Assembly (NCBI RefSeq): GCF_000975265.2
Contig: NZ_CP083405.1
Coordinates: 2,480,001-2,544,000 of the forward strand
Length of the DNA stretch: 64,000 nucleotides
Direction of reading: 5' to 3'
Source: Mycobacterium lepromatosis
GTDB taxonomy: Bacteria > Actinomycetota > Actinomycetes > Mycobacteriales > Mycobacteriaceae
The stretch's first letter is position 1, and each line of letters starts with the position of its first letter. A model generated the notes under the pieces. That model was not told the DNA's origin and ran no database searches. It worked only from the letters and a program-made list of their open reading frames with translations. Shown here one piece after another: positions 30,540-41,429 of this stretch. Position numbers and translations under genes: made by a program.

Positions 30540-30995
30540 CTAGCCTACCTCCACGATCAACTCGACTTCCACTGGTGCACCCAACGGTAGTTCTGCCACA
30601 CCAACTGCCGAACGCGCATGCCTACCCTTATCACCGAATAACTCGACGAACAGCTCGGACGCTCCGTTAACGACGCTCGGCTGGCCATTGAAACCTGAAG
30701 CGGAGGCGACGAACCCAACAACCTTGACCACCCTGGTCACCAAGTCGAGCCCTTCCAAGGAATCCACAACCGCCAACGCGTTGAGCGCACAAATCCGTGC
30801 CAACGCGTTGCCTTCGTCTAGGCTGACATCAGCACCGACCTTACCGGTCCGCAACAATCGCCCGTCCTCGATTGGCAGCTGCCCCGAAGTGTATACCAAG
30901 TTGCCAGTGCGCACCGCCGAAACATAGGAAGCCAGCGGCGGCGCCACTTGCGGAAGCTCGATACCTAGTTGCTGAAGCCGGGCTAAAACGTTCAT
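30540..30995 (-). CDS. RidA/YjgF-family deaminase (Rv3678c-like)
   Basis: 151 residues starting MNVLARLQQLGIELP at 30995, as in Mtb. Family motifs: YTSGQLPIEDGRL, ICALNALAVVDSLEGL, VVKVVGFVAS, and SAVGVAELPLGAPVEVELIV with the conserved ending (the catalytic Arg of R-x-A-V is in HARSAVG). RidA proteins trimerise and hydrolyse reactive enamine/imine intermediates made by PLP enzymes. Its ATG overlaps the TGA of the upstream small gene (30992-30995). Confidence 0.92.
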   Translation of the reverse strand: MNVLARLQQLGIELPQVAPPLASYVSAVRTGNLVYTSGQLPIEDGRLLRTGKVGADVSLDEGNALARICALNALAVVDSLEGLDLVTRVVKVVGFVASASGFNGQPSVVNGASELFVELFGDKGRHARSAVGVAELPLGAPVEVELIVEVG

Positions 30996-31153
30996 TTCGG
31001 ACGCTTCAGGTATGCGACGTGCTGCTCGCCCGTGGGACCGGGCAACACCGCCACCAGCTCCCAACTATCGGCGCCCCACTGGTCGAGGATTTGTTTGGTG
31101 GCGTGCGTCAGCAGCGGAACCGTGACATACTCCCATGCGGTGGGTTGACTCAT
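30992..31153 (-). CDS. Small DUF4177-like protein (Rv3678A-like)
   Basis: A 53-residue gene that is easy to miss: ATG at 31153-31151, reading MSQPTAWEYVTVPLLTHATK, QILDQWGADSWELVAVLPGP and TGEQHVAYLKRPK, stop TGA at 30994-30992. The 'WEY..VPL....ILDQWGxDGWEL' pattern is typical of DUF4177/short uncharacterised actinobacterial proteins. It overlaps the RidA start by 4 nt, so it is translationally coupled and probably works with it. Complete and conserved in order with Mtb. Confidence 0.85.
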   Translation of the reverse strand: MSQPTAWEYVTVPLLTHATKQILDQWGADSWELVAVLPGPTGEQHVAYLKRPK

Positions 31154-31272
31154 GACGCGAGCTTAACGGTCGGATTTCAACAGCTCTGGTCAACCTGGTA
31201 GCCAGTCACGAACCCGTATTGTAAGCCCTTATCCGCTTTGCGAGGAAGGCAGGGCGAGCGGGCTAGCATGCG

Positions 31273-32298
31273 ATGGTGACACCCACCTCTAGCGACGGTA
31301 GTCCCGTCGGCTGGCCCACCCGCTTGTCCAAGGCCCGTTTGCATCTTGTGACAGGCAAAGGCGGAACTGGAAAGTCGACGATCGCGGCCGCGTTGGCACT
31401 GACCCTGGCAGCAGGAGGACGCAAAGTCCTTCTTATCGAAGTCGAAGGGCGCCAAGGAATTGCACAACTTTTCGATGTCCCACCCCTACCGTACCAAGAG
31501 CTAAAGATCGCAACTGCTGAGGGCGGCGGCCAGGTTAACGCCTTGGCCATCGACATCGAGGCCGCATTCTTAGAATACCTCGACATGTTCTACAACCTGG
31601 GCCTTGCCGGGAGAGCCATGCGCCGCATCGGTGCGATCGAGTTCGCGACAACGATCGCTCCCGGCCTGCGCGACGTGCTGCTCACAGGTAAGATCAAAGA
31701 ATCGGTGGTGCGCATAAAAAAGGGGGCCAAGAACCCGGTCTATGATGCGATAGTCGTTGATGCGCCACCAACTGGCCGCATCACGCGTTTCCTGAACGTC
31801 ACCAAAGCAGTGTCCAATTTGGCCAAGAGCGGACCAGTGCACTCGCAAAGCCAGGGCGTGGTGGAGTTGCTGCACTCCGACCAGACTGCTATCCACCTAG
31901 TCACCCTGCTAGAGGCATTGCCGGTGCAAGAAACGCTGGAAGCCATCGAGGAGCTTACCGACATGGAGCTACCGATCGGCAGCGTGATCGTGAACCGCAA
32001 TATCCCGCGCTACCTAGGGCACCACGATCTGGCAAAGGTGACAGGGGACGACATCGACGCAGACGCGGTGCGAGAGGGATTAGCGATGGCCGGAATCAAG
32101 CTCAACGACGCCGACTTCGCCGGCCTGCTGACCGAAACCATTCAGCATGCTAAGGTAATCACCACGCGCACCGAAGCAGCTCACCAGCTGGACGCCTTGC
32201 AGGTTCCACGACTAGAACTACCGGCCATCTCCGACGGGATCGACCTCGGTAACCTGTATGAGCTTTCGGAATCGCTTGCACAACAGGGGGTTCGATGA
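31273..32298 (+). CDS. GET3/ArsA-like anion-transporting ATPase, first subunit (Rv3679-like)
   Basis: 341 residues. Deviant Walker [20 protein letters not shown] (about residues 27-45), [14 protein letters not shown] as the switch II/Walker B region, then a helical C-terminus. Homologous to ArsA/Get3 P-loop ATPases but without evident arsenite-binding cysteines. The stop overlaps the start of the second subunit by 4 nt (32295-32298). In Mtb the Rv3679-Rv3680 pair forms a complex that protects against glycerol and nitric oxide toxicity. Target unknown here. Confidence 0.92.
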   Translation: MVTPTSSDGSPVGWPTRLSKARLHLVTGKGGTGKSTIAAALALTLAAGGRKVLLIEVEGRQGIAQLFDVPPLPYQELKIATAEGGGQVNALAIDIEAAFLEYLDMFYNLGLAGRAMRRIGAIEFATTIAPGLRDVLLTGKIKESVVRIKKGAKNPVYDAIVVDAPPTGRITRFLNVTKAVSNLAKSGPVHSQSQGVVELLHSDQTAIHLVTLLEALPVQETLEAIEELTDMELPIGSVIVNRNIPRYLGHHDLAKVTGDDIDADAVREGLAMAGIKLNDADFAGLLTETIQHAKVITTRTEAAHQLDALQVPRLELPAISDGIDLGNLYELSESLAQQGVR

Positions 32299-33440
32299 CT
32301 GCTCCTACTTCCCACAAGCCGCCTACCCTCGACATGGCAGCGATCTTGACCGACTCTTCCAATAGAGTGGTGGTGTGCTGCGGCGCTGGGGGCGTAGGCA
32401 AAACGACCACTGCGGCTGCGATGGGGTTACGGGCGGCCGAATATGGCCGCACTGTAGTCGTTTTGACGATCGACCCAGCCAAGCGACTAGCACAGGCATT
32501 GGGAGTGAACGACCTCGACAATACCCCACAGCGGGTGCCGCTGGCACCCGAAGTCCCCGGCGAATTGCACGCGATGATGCTTGACATGCGCCGCACGTTC
32601 GACGAAATGGTCGTCCAATACTCCGGACCCCAGCGAGCAGAAGCGATTCTGAATAGCCAATTCTATCAGACGGTAGCCACGTCGCTTGCTGGCACGCAAG
32701 AGTACATGGCAATGGAGAAGCTCGGTCAGCTACTCAGTCAAGACCGCTGGGACCTGGTGGTGGTCGATACCCCACCGTCACGCAACGCACTGGATTTCCT
32801 GGACGCGCCAAAAAGGTTGGGAAACTTCATGGATAGCCGACTGTGGCGGCTACTACTCGCCCCCGGACGAGGTATCGGGCGACTGGTGACCGGCGCCATG
32901 GGATTGGCGATGAGGGCCCTGTCTACGGTGCTCGGTTCACAGATGCTTTCCGAAGCAGCAGCTTTCGTGCAATCGCTGGACGCCACATTCGGCGGTTTCC
33001 GCGGAAAAGCCGATCGCACCTACGCACTGCTGAAGCAGCGCGGCACTCAGTTCGTGGTGGTATCGGCGGCCGAACCCGACGCACTGCGCGAGGCGTCCTT
33101 CTTCGTCGACCGGCTATCGCAGGAAGACATGCCGCTGGCCGGCCTCATGTTAAATCGCACCCACCCGACGTTATGCGCGTTGCCCGTGGAGCGGGCGATC
33201 GACGCAAGCGAGACGCTGCAGGACGAGATCACCAATTCGGCGGCCGCAGCACTGACGGCAGCAGTGCTGAGAATTCATGCCTATCTCGGGCAGACCGCCA
33301 AGCGCGAGGCCCGGTTGCTGTCTCGCTTCACCGGCGCTAATCCCCACATACCGGTCGTCGGGATACCGTCGCTGCCGTTCGACGTATCGGACCTAGAGGC
33401 ACTGCGTACGATCGCCGATCGCATCACGGGGGACAGGTGA
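32295..33440 (+). CDS. GET3/ArsA-like anion-transporting ATPase, second subunit (Rv3680-like)
   Basis: 381 residues. Walker [21 protein letters not shown] (residues 25-44), [13 protein letters not shown] (switch I region), [19 protein letters not shown] (Walker B/switch II). Partner of the preceding gene by overlap and by family. Mtb length is about 386 residues, so it is full length. The dead whiB4 lies on the opposite strand just beyond its end. Confidence 0.93.
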   Translation: MTAPTSHKPPTLDMAAILTDSSNRVVVCCGAGGVGKTTTAAAMGLRAAEYGRTVVVLTIDPAKRLAQALGVNDLDNTPQRVPLAPEVPGELHAMMLDMRRTFDEMVVQYSGPQRAEAILNSQFYQTVATSLAGTQEYMAMEKLGQLLSQDRWDLVVVDTPPSRNALDFLDAPKRLGNFMDSRLWRLLLAPGRGIGRLVTGAMGLAMRALSTVLGSQMLSEAAAFVQSLDATFGGFRGKADRTYALLKQRGTQFVVVSAAEPDALREASFFVDRLSQEDMPLAGLMLNRTHPTLCALPVERAIDASETLQDEITNSAAAALTAAVLRIHAYLGQTAKREARLLSRFTGANPHIPVVGIPSLPFDVSDLEALRTIADRITGDR

Positions 33441-33569
33441 AGAACCCCGACAATACATAACCAGTTCAGTAATGAAGATTGGGTAAGTAATGAAAGTACG
33501 GGCCTTCCCGGCGGCGTCCTCGGTGAACTAAAGCCCTTGACCTACTGAGCCTATACAAATCTAGCTAAC

Positions 33570-33920
33570 ATTGCGGTGCTGGCGCGTGTCGAAGAAATTC
33601 CGCCTACGATACGACCTCGGGGTGCTGCTTGAACGTAGCACCCGGCGCTGGCGCTCGGCCATGCCTCCCCACACGCCGAACTCGACCTTGTTGTCCAACG
33701 CGGTCCACGCCACACTCCATGTATTACCGGGCAGGGAGGACACATCACCGCGGCTTTACGTTGAGCGGCACCCCGAACAAAATAACTCATCCGGATCTGT
33801 CACCCGACACAACGCCTTGGCGACCCAGGCAATGCACTCCTCGGCGTCGACACTATGGAGAGGACTCTTGGCTGGGGACAGGTTTGTTCTACAGGCGGCC
33901 GGTCGCGTTTTTGCCAGGAG
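33570..33920 (-). pseudogene. whiB4: WhiB-family Fe-S redox regulator, frameshifted (Rv3681c)
   Basis: Three minus-strand frames must be joined: SVDAEECIAWVAKALCRVTD with PDELF (about 33850-33780), then VRGAAQRKAAVMCPPCPV after a shift at about 33781, then ALDNKVEFGVWGGMAERQRR after further shifts between 33720 and 33700. The WhiB signature G-V/I-W-G-G and cysteine codons are still readable, so decay is recent, but no continuous product is possible. In Mtb WhiB4 is an oxygen-sensitive Fe-S regulator that tunes antioxidant and beta-lactam responses. Confidence 0.88.
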
Positions 33921-34287
33921 CTGTTCCCTTCCTCCTCCCGGCCGCAATTCACGGCCGCCTTCCTCTGGTGAAGACCCTAAAATATATTATATTATCTACA
34001 ACACACTGTCCTCATAGCTGTTACATACATCTCAACTGTGTGTCTAACATTTTAGTTGTAACCAGAGGCTAACTGCGCAACAATCTGATAGCGGTTTTGA
34101 ACATGCGTTCCATCCCGACGTGATCATGGTATGAGGCATTGCGCACTACTTTTAGGGGCTAGCCAGTGACGCGAACGAAAACTTCGGTGCTGGTGGTCAT
34201 CGACAAAGCCACTGATAACCAGTCGGTCAAGATTCCTATACGACTTCACTGGGTGTCGCCACAACTGGGGGAGCTAGCGTAGTACAC
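33921..34287. other. Divergent intergenic region, whiB4/ponA2
   Basis: Contains an AT-rich run near 33975-34000 (TATATTATATTATC) and no recognised gene. It should hold the ponA2 promoter; no clear promoter or Shine-Dalgarno could be singled out. Confidence 0.4.
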
Positions 34288-36699
34288 ATGTCAGAGCGCC
34301 TCCCAGCCGTCCTCGTGGTCCTCAAGCTTGCGGGGTGTTGCCTATTGGCCGGCGTTGTCGCCACCGCAATGATGTTCCCGTTGGCCGGCGGACTGGGGGT
34401 GATATCTAACCGTGCTTCGGAAATGGTCGCCAACGGATCGGCCCAACTTCTCGAGGGCGAGGTGCCCGCGGTATCGACAATGGTCGACGCGACGGGAAAC
34501 ACGATCGCGTGGCTGTACTCGCAGCGCCGATTCGAAGTACCCACCGACAAGATCGCCAACACCATGAAGCTGGCCATCGTTTCCATCGAGGACAAACGCT
34601 TTGCCGACCACAACGGTGTGGACTGGCCGGGCACCTTGACCGGGCTGGCCGGCTACGCATCCGGCGACGTGGACATTCGCGGCGGTTCGACGATCGAACA
34701 GCAGTACGTGAAGAACTACCAGTTGCTGGTAACCGCTCAAACCGACGCCGAAAAGCGTGCGGCCGTCGAAACCACCCCGGCGCGCAAGCTGCGCGAGATC
34801 CGGATAGCGCTCACGCTGGACAAGACATTCACCAAACCCGAAATCCTGACCCGTTACTTGAACCTGGTGTCGTTCGGCAACCATTCGTTCGGCGTACAAG
34901 ATGCGGCGCAGACCTACTTCGGTGTCAACGCATCCGACCTAAATTGGCAACAAGCAGCACTCCTCGCCGGCATGGTTCAATCTACTAGCACGCTCAACCC
35001 GTACACCAACCCTGAAGGTGCGTTGGCCCGGCGAAACTTGGTGCTGGACACCATGATCGACAACCTGCCGCAGGACGCCAACGCACTGCGCGCCGCCAAG
35101 ACCGAGCCGCTGGGGATATTGCCACAACCCAACGAGCTGCCTCGGGGCTGCATCGCAGCAGGCGACCGAGCATTCTTCTGCGACTATGTCCAGGAGTATT
35201 TGTCCCGCGCCGGGATCAGCAAGGATCGGCTGGCCAAGGGCGGCTACCTCATCCGCACCACTCTTGACCCTAACGTCCAAGCTCCGGTCAAAGCAGCCAT
35301 CGACAAGTTCGCCAGCCCAAACCTGGCGGGAATCTCCAGTGTGATGAGCGTCATCACGCCGGGCAAGGACGCCCATCGCGTGATCGCGATGGGCAGCAAC
35401 CGTAGGTACGGGCTAGACATCGAGGCCGGTGAGACCATGCGACCACAGACATTCTCCCTGGCAGGCGATGGCGCTGGGTCGGTCTTCAAGATCTTCACCA
35501 CGGCCGCCGCACTGGACATGGGGATGGGCATCAACGCCAAACTCGAGGTTCCGCGCCGGTTCCAGGCCAAAGGGATGGGAAGCGGCGGAGCCAAAGGGTG
35601 CCCCAAGGAAACCTGGTGCGTGATCAACGCCGGTAATTACCGAGGGTCGATGAACGTCACCGACGCCCTGGCCACCTCACCCAACACCGCATTCGCCAAG
35701 CTGATCCAGCAAGTCGGGGTGGCGCGCACGGTGGACATGGCGATCAAACTCGGGTTGCGGTCCTATGCAAACCCCGGCACCGCCCGCGACTACAACACGG
35801 ACAGCAACGAAAGTCTGGCCGACTTCGTAAAACGGCAGAACATCGGTTCGTTCACCCTGGGCCCGATCAAGGTAAACGCGCTGGAGTTATCGAATGTCGC
35901 GGCGACGCTGGCATCGGGTGGGATGTGGTGCCCACCGAACCCAATTGACAAACTATTCGACCGTAACGGCAACGAAGTTGCCGTTACGGTCGAGACCTGC
36001 GATCAGGTGGTGCCTGAGGGTTTGGCCAACACGTTGGCCAACGCGATGAGCAAAGACACAATGGGCAGCGGCACCGCGGCCGGTTCGGCCGGAGCAGCGG
36101 GCTGGGATCTACCAATGTCAGGCAAAACTGGCACCACAGAAGCCCACCGATCCTCCGGCTTCGTAGGTTTCACCAACCACTACGCGGCGGCCAACTACAT
36201 CTACGACGATTCCACCTCGCCAACGAATCTATGCTCTGGTCCACTGCGACACTGCAGCAACGGTGACTTATACGGCGGTAATGAGCCAGCCCGCACCTGG
36301 TTCACCGCGATGAAGCCGATCGCCACCAAATTCGGTGAAGTTCGCTTGCCACCGACCGATCCGCGCTACGTCAACGGTTCTCCCGGTTCACAAGTGCCAA
36401 ACGTGACCGGACTAGATCTAGAAACGGCGCGCCAGCTCCTGAAGGGGGCAGGTTTCCAGGTTGCCGATCAACCCACCTCGATCAACAGCACCGCCAAGCT
36501 CGGCGAGGTGGTCGGCACCACACCCCGCGGCCAAACAATTCCGGGATCGATCATCACAATTCAAACCAGCAACGGCATCCCACCGGCTCCGCCACCGCTG
36601 TCGGAAGGCGGCCCGCCGATACCACCCCCGGTCAGATCGCAGCTCATCGAAATTCCCGGCTTGCCGCCGATCACCATTCCGCTACTAGCGCCCCCGTAA
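34288..36699 (+). CDS. ponA2: Class A penicillin-binding protein (bifunctional transglycosylase/transpeptidase, Rv3682)
   Basis: 803 residues. One membrane anchor near residues 10-35, then the GT51 glycosyltransferase: VSIEDKRFADHNGVDWPG with catalytic Glu at about 101 and GGSTIEQQYVKNYQ. The transpeptidase has SVFK (Ser about 398), SPN in TSPNTAFAKL and SGKTGTTEAHR (about 610). A PASTA domain (VPNVTGLDLETARQLLKGAG, about 702-765) and a Pro-rich tail follow. It polymerises and cross-links peptidoglycan; in Mtb it matters for stress survival. A perfect 17-bp hairpin lies inside the coding sequence at 35957-35993 without breaking the frame. Confidence 0.97.
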   Translation: MSERLPAVLVVLKLAGCCLLAGVVATAMMFPLAGGLGVISNRASEMVANGSAQLLEGEVPAVSTMVDATGNTIAWLYSQRRFEVPTDKIANTMKLAIVSIEDKRFADHNGVDWPGTLTGLAGYASGDVDIRGGSTIEQQYVKNYQLLVTAQTDAEKRAAVETTPARKLREIRIALTLDKTFTKPEILTRYLNLVSFGNHSFGVQDAAQTYFGVNASDLNWQQAALLAGMVQSTSTLNPYTNPEGALARRNLVLDTMIDNLPQDANALRAAKTEPLGILPQPNELPRGCIAAGDRAFFCDYVQEYLSRAGISKDRLAKGGYLIRTTLDPNVQAPVKAAIDKFASPNLAGISSVMSVITPGKDAHRVIAMGSNRRYGLDIEAGETMRPQTFSLAGDGAGSVFKIFTTAAALDMGMGINAKLEVPRRFQAKGMGSGGAKGCPKETWCVINAGNYRGSMNVTDALATSPNTAFAKLIQQVGVARTVDMAIKLGLRSYANPGTARDYNTDSNESLADFVKRQNIGSFTLGPIKVNALELSNVAATLASGGMWCPPNPIDKLFDRNGNEVAVTVETCDQVVPEGLANTLANAMSKDTMGSGTAAGSAGAAGWDLPMSGKTGTTEAHRSSGFVGFTNHYAAANYIYDDSTSPTNLCSGPLRHCSNGDLYGGNEPARTWFTAMKPIATKFGEVRLPPTDPRYVNGSPGSQVPNVTGLDLETARQLLKGAGFQVADQPTSINSTAKLGEVVGTTPRGQTIPGSIITIQTSNGIPPAPPPLSEGGPPIPPPVRSQLIEIPGLPPITIPLLAPP
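35957..35993. repeat. Perfect 17-bp inverted repeat inside ponA2
   Basis: Arms 35957-35973 and 35977-35993 are exact reverse complements with loop GAA. The codons spell F-D-R-N-G-N-E-V-A-V-T-V-E, close to the residues I recall for the Mtb protein here, so the palindrome arose while protein sequence was kept. Confidence 0.95.
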
Positions 36700-36766
36700 A
36701 CTCGCAAACGGCATTGTACCAACGGACTTGCGTTGTCCGGTCCGGAACCGACAGTAGGCTGCTTTC

Positions 36767-37822
36767 ATGGCTGACACACGCCTGACTACCCTGCTTTCCT
36801 CCTCGCCGCTGCGCTGTTGGAGACGTCCCCGTACCGGTCCTGCGGCCCGCACGAAAATCAGGGGTCGCTGGGCCTGGCCCATCCTGATCCGCACCGGCGC
36901 CGTCGTAATCAGCTCCGCAGCCACAGGGGTCGGTTATGCCGCGATCATCGAGCGCAACGCGTTCGTCCTGCGTGAGCTGACCATCCCAGTCTTGACGCCG
37001 GGCTCCACGCCACTGCGAGTACTGCATATCAGCGATATCCATATGATGCCCCACCAGCATCGCAAGCAAGCCTGGCTCCGGAACCTGGCCACCTGGGAAC
37101 CCGACCTGGTGGTCAACACCGGCGACAACTTGGCGCATCCCAGAGCAGTACCCGGGGTGATCCAGGCCCTGGGCAATCTGCTGTCCCGGCCAGGTGTCTT
37201 TGTGTTCGGCAGCAATGACTACTTCGGGCCACACCTAAAGAATCCGGTGAACTACCTGACCAACCCGACACACCGGGTCCGTGGTAAACCGTTGCCGTGG
37301 AAGGATCTGCGGGCGGCGTTTACCGAACGCGGCTGGCTAGACCTGACCCATACCCGTCGCGAGTTCGAAGTAGCTGGACTGCACATTGCCGCCGCAGGCG
37401 TGGACGACCCGCACATCAGCCGGGACCGGTACGACACAATTGCAGGCCCCGCCAGCCCGGCTGCGAACCTGCGACTAGGGTTGACCCATTCGCCGGAACC
37501 GCGGGTGCTGGACCGCTTCGCTGCCGATGGCTATCAGCTGGTGATGGCCGGCCACACCCACGGCGGCCAATTGTGCCTGCCGTTCTACGGAGCTCTGGTG
37601 ACCAACTGTGGCCTGGACCGGTCTCGGGCGAAGGGGCTATCAAGCTGGGGTGTGGATATGCGGTTGCATGTCTCCGCAGGAATAGGCACCTCACCGATTA
37701 CGCCAGTGCGATTCTGCTGCCGACCCGAAGCAACCCTGCTGACGTTGATCGCCACTCCGATGGGCAGTCGAGAGTCCAGTAAGAATCGGGGCCGTTCGCA
37801 ACCAACAGTTGCAGTGCGTTGA
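36767..37822 (+). CDS. Membrane-anchored metallophosphoesterase (Rv3683-like)
   Basis: 351 residues, start ATG at 36767; Mtb Rv3683 is about 319, so a later start is possible. A hydrophobic segment ([20 protein letters not shown], residues about 41-60) anchors it. Calcineurin-like motifs: [20 protein letters not shown] (in place of the usual GNHD), LTHSPEP and [10 protein letters not shown]. Family members (YkuE/YaeI type) hydrolyse phosphodiesters on lipids or sugars outside the membrane. 67 bp after ponA2 on the same strand, probably one transcript. Confidence 0.9.
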   Translation: MADTRLTTLLSSSPLRCWRRPRTGPAARTKIRGRWAWPILIRTGAVVISSAATGVGYAAIIERNAFVLRELTIPVLTPGSTPLRVLHISDIHMMPHQHRKQAWLRNLATWEPDLVVNTGDNLAHPRAVPGVIQALGNLLSRPGVFVFGSNDYFGPHLKNPVNYLTNPTHRVRGKPLPWKDLRAAFTERGWLDLTHTRREFEVAGLHIAAAGVDDPHISRDRYDTIAGPASPAANLRLGLTHSPEPRVLDRFAADGYQLVMAGHTHGGQLCLPFYGALVTNCGLDRSRAKGLSSWGVDMRLHVSAGIGTSPITPVRFCCRPEATLLTLIATPMGSRESSKNRGRSQPTVAVR

Positions 37823-37829
37823 ACAGGCA

Positions 37830-38820
37830 CACCGAGATCGTGAGCCGCGACTTACCACAAAACGGGACCGACAACGCAATCCGGCTGATCGAGGCCGACG
37901 CTCGGCGCAGTGCTGACACTCCACTTCCTGCGATGCCCGCTGCTGTCGGCCTGATGCACCGATGTCGACATCGATCTGTACCTCAAAGACGAGACGACCC
38001 GTATCACCGGCAACTCAAACACCAACTGGCACGCTCGTCATTTCTCTATACGCTGTGCAAAGGATGTATCAACGAAGGCACCACGGTGGTGGAGACGTCA
38101 TCGGGTTTGACGGCGGTCTCCGACTTCTGCTTCGCAGGTATGCCCAGTCTGCCGTTCATCTCTGTGATACCGGCGGCAACCAGTGCCTCTAAGGCGAAGC
38201 TCATCGAATCACAATGCTAACAGTGCCATTTCGTAAAGAACTCAAGCAAGATCTACGCCTAGGCTCAACGTCTCGTGCAGGATACCGGCGGGCACTATCT
38301 GGACCAGTTCACCAACGCCGAGCGTGCGACCGACTGGCGCTGCAACAACAGCATCATCGAATCAATCTAAATGCAAATGTTCGAAGAGAAGCACCCCATT
38401 CCGAAATGGCTTGTGGTCGAAGCTGGCACTGACGGAACCAACGCGACCGATCATCCGCTCCTTCCGTTACCGAAGGTACGGTACTTACGTCAAAACTCGA
38501 TACGACATCGTCATGCCCACGTCGTCCTGCAGCTAGGGCATCGGGCGACCGCGAGCTGAGCCAGCATGCCTGCCCGGGAGTGGTCGACCACATAGTCGCA
38601 GTTCCAGCCGCGGCATCGATCGCCACCACCCGCCGCGTCAGCGCCATGCTCGGGCGCCGGGCGGGGGCCGGCGAAGGCTACCAACCTGCGGGGAACGTTC
38701 GTCCTGTTCGCCGAGATGGTGGCCGCAACGGTTCGGTGGTCACTCTGCTCCGCGACAGTGGCTACCGCTACGTCGACCCTTACTGCAATGAAGACTGTTG
38801 CAGCGTAAAGTGATTCAATC
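37830..38820 (+). pseudogene. Cysteine synthase-like PLP lyase relic (Rv3684-like)
   Basis: Plus-strand pieces across frames: [30 protein letters not shown] (the Lys-binding PLP loop normally S-x-K, here damaged), [68 protein letters not shown] and NGSVVTLLRDSGYRYVD. This is a fold-type II PLP enzyme close to Rv3684. Many frameshifts. Confidence 0.82.
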
Positions 38821-38946
38821 TCGACAGACCTGCCGAGACGCTGGTTAAGTTCGAACGCTCGTGCCATTGGAGCTGACTCTTACTGCCCAGCGCACCGCAA
38901 TTTGGCCAGTCTGGAGGCCGATGCGCTAAGCTATCGTCGCTTCAAG

Positions 38947-39020
<74 letters not shown>

Positions 39021-39630
39021 CTGAAAGAGCCCGGTGGCAGGCGTATCCCGGGTAGTTTTCCTGGCCGGGCCGCTGTAATTGACGGCAACCAGTGATGGCT
39101 TGAGCACAACGTTGCTAGCAGCCGTCTAATCAGAGCTGGGCATCCTGACCCAGTGGATTTAGAAATGCTGCAAACCTGCTCAGATCCTAGGGCAAGATTC
39201 CAGATACCGCAGTTGCGCATAGGCGAACGCACAGTTAGGTATAACGCCAACTCACCACGTCAACAGCTCGGGCACGATCTTGGAGAAACTCGAAAGCCAC
39301 GGCGGTTCGTGGCTGAATAGCATTCAAGATCTCGCAGATTTAAGAAATGTCACCGATATGAACCGCAAAAGACAGGATAATCGGGTTCGCCGAGAAATCA
39401 AGGTCCGCCGGTCACGACACTAACCGCCATCACCTCCTCAGCCTGCGCAGCGCTAACGGCCCGGTAACTACCCCGACACGATGGGCCATTGCTGACCTCT
39501 TTCTGAGCCGCACACAGCAACGAAATACTTTCTGATGGAATGGTTCTGACTCTTTCCATCTAACTGTCGACGAACATGACTGCATCATCGCTTACATACT
39601 GCCGCCTAGGCCGATGCAACAGACACGCCT
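39021..39630. other. No gene recognised
   Basis: Region between tRNA-Pro and the next relic. Scattered minus-strand pieces, no family assignment, stops in all frames. Confidence 0.35.
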
Positions 39631-39634
39631 ATGC

Positions 39635-40200
39635 AGTAACCAGGCTGTTTATGGACAACGGTGGACCGAGGTAAGTCTCTTTAGGGTCGAAGACGACTGT
39701 CTTGGTTTCACCTTGCCAGGTCACCACTTCACGGGCCACCTGCTCGAACGAGATCTTCTTCGGCCTTATGACATTCGTGATACCGACCAGTGGTTCACCT
39801 GCTGCCACACGGGCGACCCCGACAGCGAGTTCAGCGGAAGCGATGGGCTAGATAAACGCGTCCGGTACCCGCAACCTCACAGTCGACCGTGATCGACGCT
39901 ATGATCGCATAGGTGCATTCCGCGAACTGGGTGGCTCGCACGATCAATTATGGAATTTCCGATTTTTCGATGCACGCCTCTTGAGCGATCTTCGCCCGCT
40001 AGTAGAAGCTTTGAGGTAATTGATCGACACCAACGATTGACACCACGACGTAGTGTCCAACGCCAGCGACTTTCGCAGCAGCCACCAAAATAACTAGCCG
40101 TTACTTTGGTGAAAAAATCCTATATTCATGGTAGAGGAATTTGTCGACATTTGTGCCTCGAAGACACCGGTTCCACCAATCGCAACGATCTTCACTGTTT
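39635..40200 (-). pseudogene. NmrA-like NAD(P)-binding protein relic
   Basis: The minus-strand start near 40195 reads VKIVAIGGTGVFEAQ (GxxGxxG dinucleotide loop). Then DTTSWCQ-like pieces, IRPKKISFEQVAREVVTWQG near 39740 and TKTVVFDPKETYLGPPL near 39690 follow, matching NmrA/SDR proteins of the 'SDR family oxidoreductase' type. About 300 bp of the middle is missing and frames change repeatedly. Confidence 0.55.
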
Positions 40201-41425
40201 CCCCTGTCGTAGTTCTACCTAGATGCTGTAAACACGTCCCAAATTTAATTTGTTGACACGAAATACCAATATAGAAATATGTCCAAGTCGTTGGTGGCAG
40301 ATTCTGGGTCCGGTTCCAGCGTCGACACAGCAGTATTGACCGATACCACGTCCGTGCTGCTCGTGTTCCGCCACGAAAAACCTCGTCAGCAAGCCTTCCA
40401 GGTACTATCATCGGACTCTACACCGATGTTCCTCACCAGTAGGGTTTGGTCTAACGAAAATACAAGACTACTTTGCAACGAAATCCCCCACACAGCAAAA
40501 TCTTGAGTAGATATAAATGGATTTTCCATTTGACTGCCGTGTCAAATTCGATGCTTCGCGGCCTGGCTCCAACAGCGTGACATGACGGCAATACCATGAT
40601 GGTGATAACCGGCACCATCAGGCGCCGATTAGAACCGAAGATATGTTTTCCCGGATAAATTGGGGATTAATTAGCCACCTGGCTGCCGCCCGCTGGCGTT
40701 CCGGAGGCACGGGCAGCCGACATAAGTGCTCCCTGTTAACGCTGTATACACCAACAGCGTTGAGCACACGCACTGCGGACACATGGTCGGAACAATGCTA
40801 ATTGTAGTCGACGTTGTAGCGAAATCCACTCTCGAGTAGCCGATTACAGCTCGTGGAAGGAACCGACCGCCGACCTGAGGAGTAGGGGACGAGGCTTGAT
40901 ACTAACCAGGGCCATCAACAACTCGGTAAAACTGGACAAGTCCTCATCTAGAACCACTTTACGATATCTACTACCGAGCGATGCCTGTCTTTCCTGAACT
41001 GGAGCCGCTATGAATGAAAATCACGTAATAACCTCCGTTCACGCCGTGATCGTACGAGCTCCTCCCTGCGCTACTGCATAAGCAAACCGTTTTCATGGAC
41101 CCGCAGCAGGGACCAGATGCATGTGACTCGCGCAATGTGACTCGCGCATCGATTACCCATGGTCGGGTGCCCGCCGTGCCCGGTGGGGAACGGAAGTCCA
41201 GCAACCTACCTAGGTCGAACCCTTCCTATCGTCGGCAAACGGATCACTATCGACGGCCGTGCGCCGCATCTTGACCGCACCCGCACCGCACAATCAACTC
41301 GCCCGGATAAGCGCATCTGCACGTGATTCAAACCCCCTACGATCTCGACTTGCAGCTGGTCTTATTCATTTGCTAAGAGCTGCATTACCGAGGTGTTGCA
41401 TACGTGGGACGTGGCCTAGTAATGG
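40201..41425. other. Decayed stretch, genes not recognised
   Basis: About 1.2 kb with stops in all frames. In Mtb this position holds cyp137 (Rv3685c) and Rv3686c-Rv3687c, but I see no convincing motif of a cytochrome P450 (no FxxGxxxCxG). A 14-bp tandem duplication lies at 41121-41148. Confidence 0.35.
41121..41148. repeat. 14-bp tandem duplication
   Basis: Two exact copies of ATGTGACTCGCGCA, 41121-41134 and 41135-41148, in non-coding relic DNA. Confidence 0.95.
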
Positions 41426-41429
41426 AATC

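Noticed and set aside
40201..41425. cyp137 (Rv3685c) relic
   Set aside because: Expected from gene order, but no heme-binding or K-helix motif could be found on either strand.
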